From Terriglobia bacterium (GTDB lineage Bacteria; Acidobacteriota; Terriglobia; UBA7540), in contig JASHTO010000047.1 in the NCBI GenBank assembly GCA_030040515.1, positions 1-13,347 on the forward strand: DNA of 13,347 nt. The letters are read 5' to 3'. Shown piece by piece: positions 13,333-13,347 of this stretch (its first letter is position 1; the number at the start of each line of letters is the position of its first letter). Below the pieces are notes generated by a model that made no database searches, was not told where the DNA came from, and saw only the letters and a list, made by a program, of their open reading frames with translations. The translations under genes and the position numbers were made by a program.

Positions 13333-13347
13333 CGAGCGAAGCTGGGG

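Larger units (their letters stand above)
8604..13347. mobile_element. Inferred integrated element (left end inside the window, right end beyond it)
   Basis: The left limit is the truncated tRNA-Val. The content changes sharply there, from large secreted proteins to small zinc-binding proteins, short ORFs, an XRE regulator and HK97-type protease-capsid genes. A minus-strand tRNA with its 3' remnant on the left implies that the element lies to the right. It also implies that an intact tRNA-Val, rebuilt with element-borne 3' sequence, marks the far end. No integrase, terminase, portal or tail gene is visible, so the type of element (prophage, satellite or other) is open. Confidence 0.65.

Noticed and set aside
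1..13347. CRISPR array, insertion sequence or rRNA genes
   Set aside because: I saw no regularly spaced identical repeats, no transposase motifs with terminal inverted repeats, and no rRNA-like sequence.

Overview
The window looks like a chromosomal segment of a GC-rich, Gram-negative soil bacterium, most likely an Acidobacteriota member. The evidence is an ECF sigma factor paired with a PknB-type kinase, a very large secreted repeat protein with a C-terminal domain I associate with Acidobacteria, and a giant lipoprotein with DUF11-like and LNGQY-type repeats. The assignment is from memory of these families, not from a search.

Left part (1-8603), host-like. On the minus strand an ECF sigma factor (331-894) is followed by the start of a serine/threonine kinase (1-299, cut by the window edge). 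A 430-bp divergent gap leads to a plus-strand secreted, tail-fibre-like repeat protein of 1025 aa (1325-4402). A plus-strand lipoprotein of 1253 aa follows (4660-8421). Both large proteins are probably exported and made of beta-rich repeats.

Boundary (8604-8648). The minus strand carries exactly the 3' 45 nt of a tRNA-Val(UAC), from the anticodon loop to the encoded CCA, with no matching 5' half. This is the expected remnant when an integrative element inserts into a tRNA gene. By orientation the element should lie to the right and continue past the window.

Right part (8649-13347), inferred mobile element. It holds a small zinc-ribbon protein (8810-9319, +), a convergent zinc-finger protein (9282-9866, -) with an extended -10 box only 8 bp before its ATG, and a divergent consensus-hexamer promoter. 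Small plus-strand ORFs follow (9996-10151, 10066-10386, 10458-10547), two of which share a duplicated nine-codon start. Next come an intrinsic terminator, an XRE-type regulator (10657-11286) and, 3 bp later, a 550-aa fusion of an HK97-type prohead protease with an HK97-fold major capsid protein (11290-12942). The capsid half has its own in-frame ATG and Shine-Dalgarno sequence. A hairpin-rich 3' UTR and a very strong terminator end this operon, and a short unknown ORF (13087-13332) follows.

No portal, terminase, tail or integrase gene lies in the visible part. The most interesting candidate is therefore this capsid-only operon, headed by a regulator and placed within about 4.7 kb of a tRNA boundary. 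It could be a capsid-forming phage satellite, a domesticated capsid, or the edge of a rearranged prophage. The region beyond 13347 would decide.
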